64,000 bases of DNA from Pontibacillus yanchengensis (GTDB lineage: Bacteria; Bacillota; Bacilli; Bacillales; BH030062). The position numbers and the translations under genes were made by a program. Positions 63,375 to 64,000 of this stretch are shown here, piece after piece. The first letter of the stretch is position 1. Each line of letters opens with the position of its first letter. The stretch covers positions 434,001 to 498,000 of the forward strand of contig NZ_WMEU01000001.1 in assembly GCF_009856295.1 (NCBI RefSeq), given 5' to 3'. The notes under the pieces are model-generated. The model was not told where the DNA came from. It did not search any database and saw nothing but the letters and a program-made list of their open reading frames with translations.

Positions 63375-64000
63375 TTATTTATTACCTTTAACATAATCTG
63401 CATCAAATAAAAACATACGCATTAACAGAATCAACGAAGGTATTAACAAGCAAAGCCCTGCAATAAAGGCAATAACTAACGCCAAGCCCATTGCATCATT
63501 GGTTACACTACTTTGTAGCGTAATATATGGTTCTAATAGGTACGGTAAATGACCTGCACCATATCCAAAGAATGCGAAGAAGAATTGGAACATAACGAAA
63601 ATAAATGCAAGTCCAAAACGTTTTTTCTGATATACCAAGAAGACAGCCCCTAAGAAGAAAGCAACAGATAACCCAAACATCCACCAGAGATCCAACATTT
63701 TCTCAAAGTGACGATGGTTATGCTGACTCATGGCGATAAAGGTGGTGAGACTTGCTATAATGGTCGGTGAACTCCAAAAGATCATATATTTTCGAACTAG
63801 CTCCATCGCTGGCTTGTCATTAGCACGATTGGCATAAAATGTTAAAAATGCAGAGCTAATAAACAACACCGAAACAATAGCTAAGAAAACTACACTCCAA
63901 GAGTATGGACTTGTTAGAAGTTCACCGGTCAGTAGACGAACCCCATTAGATGTTTCCTCTATGAATCCTCCCTCAGAAATCGTAAGAGCTGTAGCTAGCG
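63375..64000 (-). CDS. cytochrome bd-type quinol oxidase subunit II, C-terminal part
   Basis: The frame is open from its stop at 63375 to the window edge, about 208 residues. It has six or more membrane helices with the blocks LLTSPYSWSVVFLAIVSVLFISSAF, KYMIFWSSPTIIASL and GAGHLPYLLEPYITLQSS typical of CydB-family subunit II (YthB type). It is part of a bd-type menaquinol oxidase, a second terminal oxidase besides caa3. The N-terminal region and the partner subunit I lie outside the window. It ends at a strong terminator, so it is the last gene of its operon. Confidence 0.88.
   Translation of the reverse strand, partial: LATALTISEGGFIEETSNGVRLLTGELLTSPYSWSVVFLAIVSVLFISSAFLTFYANRANDKPAMELVRKYMIFWSSPTIIASLTTFIAMSQHNHRHFEKMLDLWWMFGLSVAFFLGAVFLVYQKKRFGLAFIFVMFQFFFAFFGYGAGHLPYLLEPYITLQSSVTNDAMGLALVIAFIAGLCLLIPSLILLMRMFLFDADYVKGNK

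Overview
This window is an AT-rich stretch of chromosome from a member of the Bacillaceae. The gene order from ylbM back to rnjA/ktrC follows the Bacillus subtilis order tmcAL-ylbL-ylbK-ylbJ-coaD-rsmD-ylbG-ylbF-ylbE-ylbD-ylbC-ylbB-ctaG/F/E/D/C/B/A-pycA-ftsW-ylaN-glsA-ylaL-ylaK-ylaJ-ylaI-ylaH-typA-suhB-yktB-speA-SR1-pdhDCBA-ykyA-def-rpoY-rnjA-ktrC, with local inversions and insertions. A BCCT osmolyte transporter and many TTG/GTG starts would suit a salt-tolerant genus near Pontibacillus or Halobacillus. That genus-level guess is weak. I saw no rRNA, tRNA, CRISPR array, prophage or intact insertion sequence.

Layout. 1-13 kb: the ylb block (tRNA modification, coenzyme A synthesis, rRNA methylation, sporulation-linked ylbJ/ylbD, the RNase Y partner ylbF), with a long exported stalk-like protein and small unknown genes. 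12-17 kb: YugN-like protein, MscL, an AI-2E family permease and two overlapping acetyltransferases. 16.6-24.8 kb: the complete caa3 oxidase unit, with ctaCDEFG, ctaM, heme O synthase ctaB and divergent heme A synthase ctaA. 24.9-25.3 kb: a decayed VOC/PhnB-like pseudogene. 25.5-42 kb: pyruvate carboxylase, ftsW, ylaN, glutaminase, the yla/ykt housekeeping genes and typA. 42-46.5 kb: nitronate monooxygenase-like gene, arginine decarboxylase, a large repeat cluster and an SR1/SR1P locus. 46.6-51 kb: exported deacetylase, aromatic-acid exporter-like protein and BCCT transporter. 51.3-62.9 kb: pyruvate dehydrogenase operon, ykyA, def, rpoY-rnjA and ktrC. The window ends inside a cytochrome bd oxidase subunit II gene.

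Metabolically the window gathers pyruvate handling (pycA, pdhABCD, SR1P as a GAPDH-linked peptide) and terminal respiration (caa3 and a bd-type oxidase). The most interesting sequence outside the genes is of two kinds. The first is a dual-function SR1 locus of 37 codons. It has a TTGAAA-17-TATACT promoter, two facing copies of a CcpN-type operator and a cre-like site. The second is two families of dispersed, structured intergenic repeats. Family A lies at about 8.0, 8.6 and 63.1 kb. Family B lies at about 14.6, 32.5, 45.0-45.7 and 62.1 kb; its full copies carry terminal inverted repeats. Both families show compensatory base changes in stems. Repeats of this general kind are common in Bacillaceae, so novelty is not claimed.
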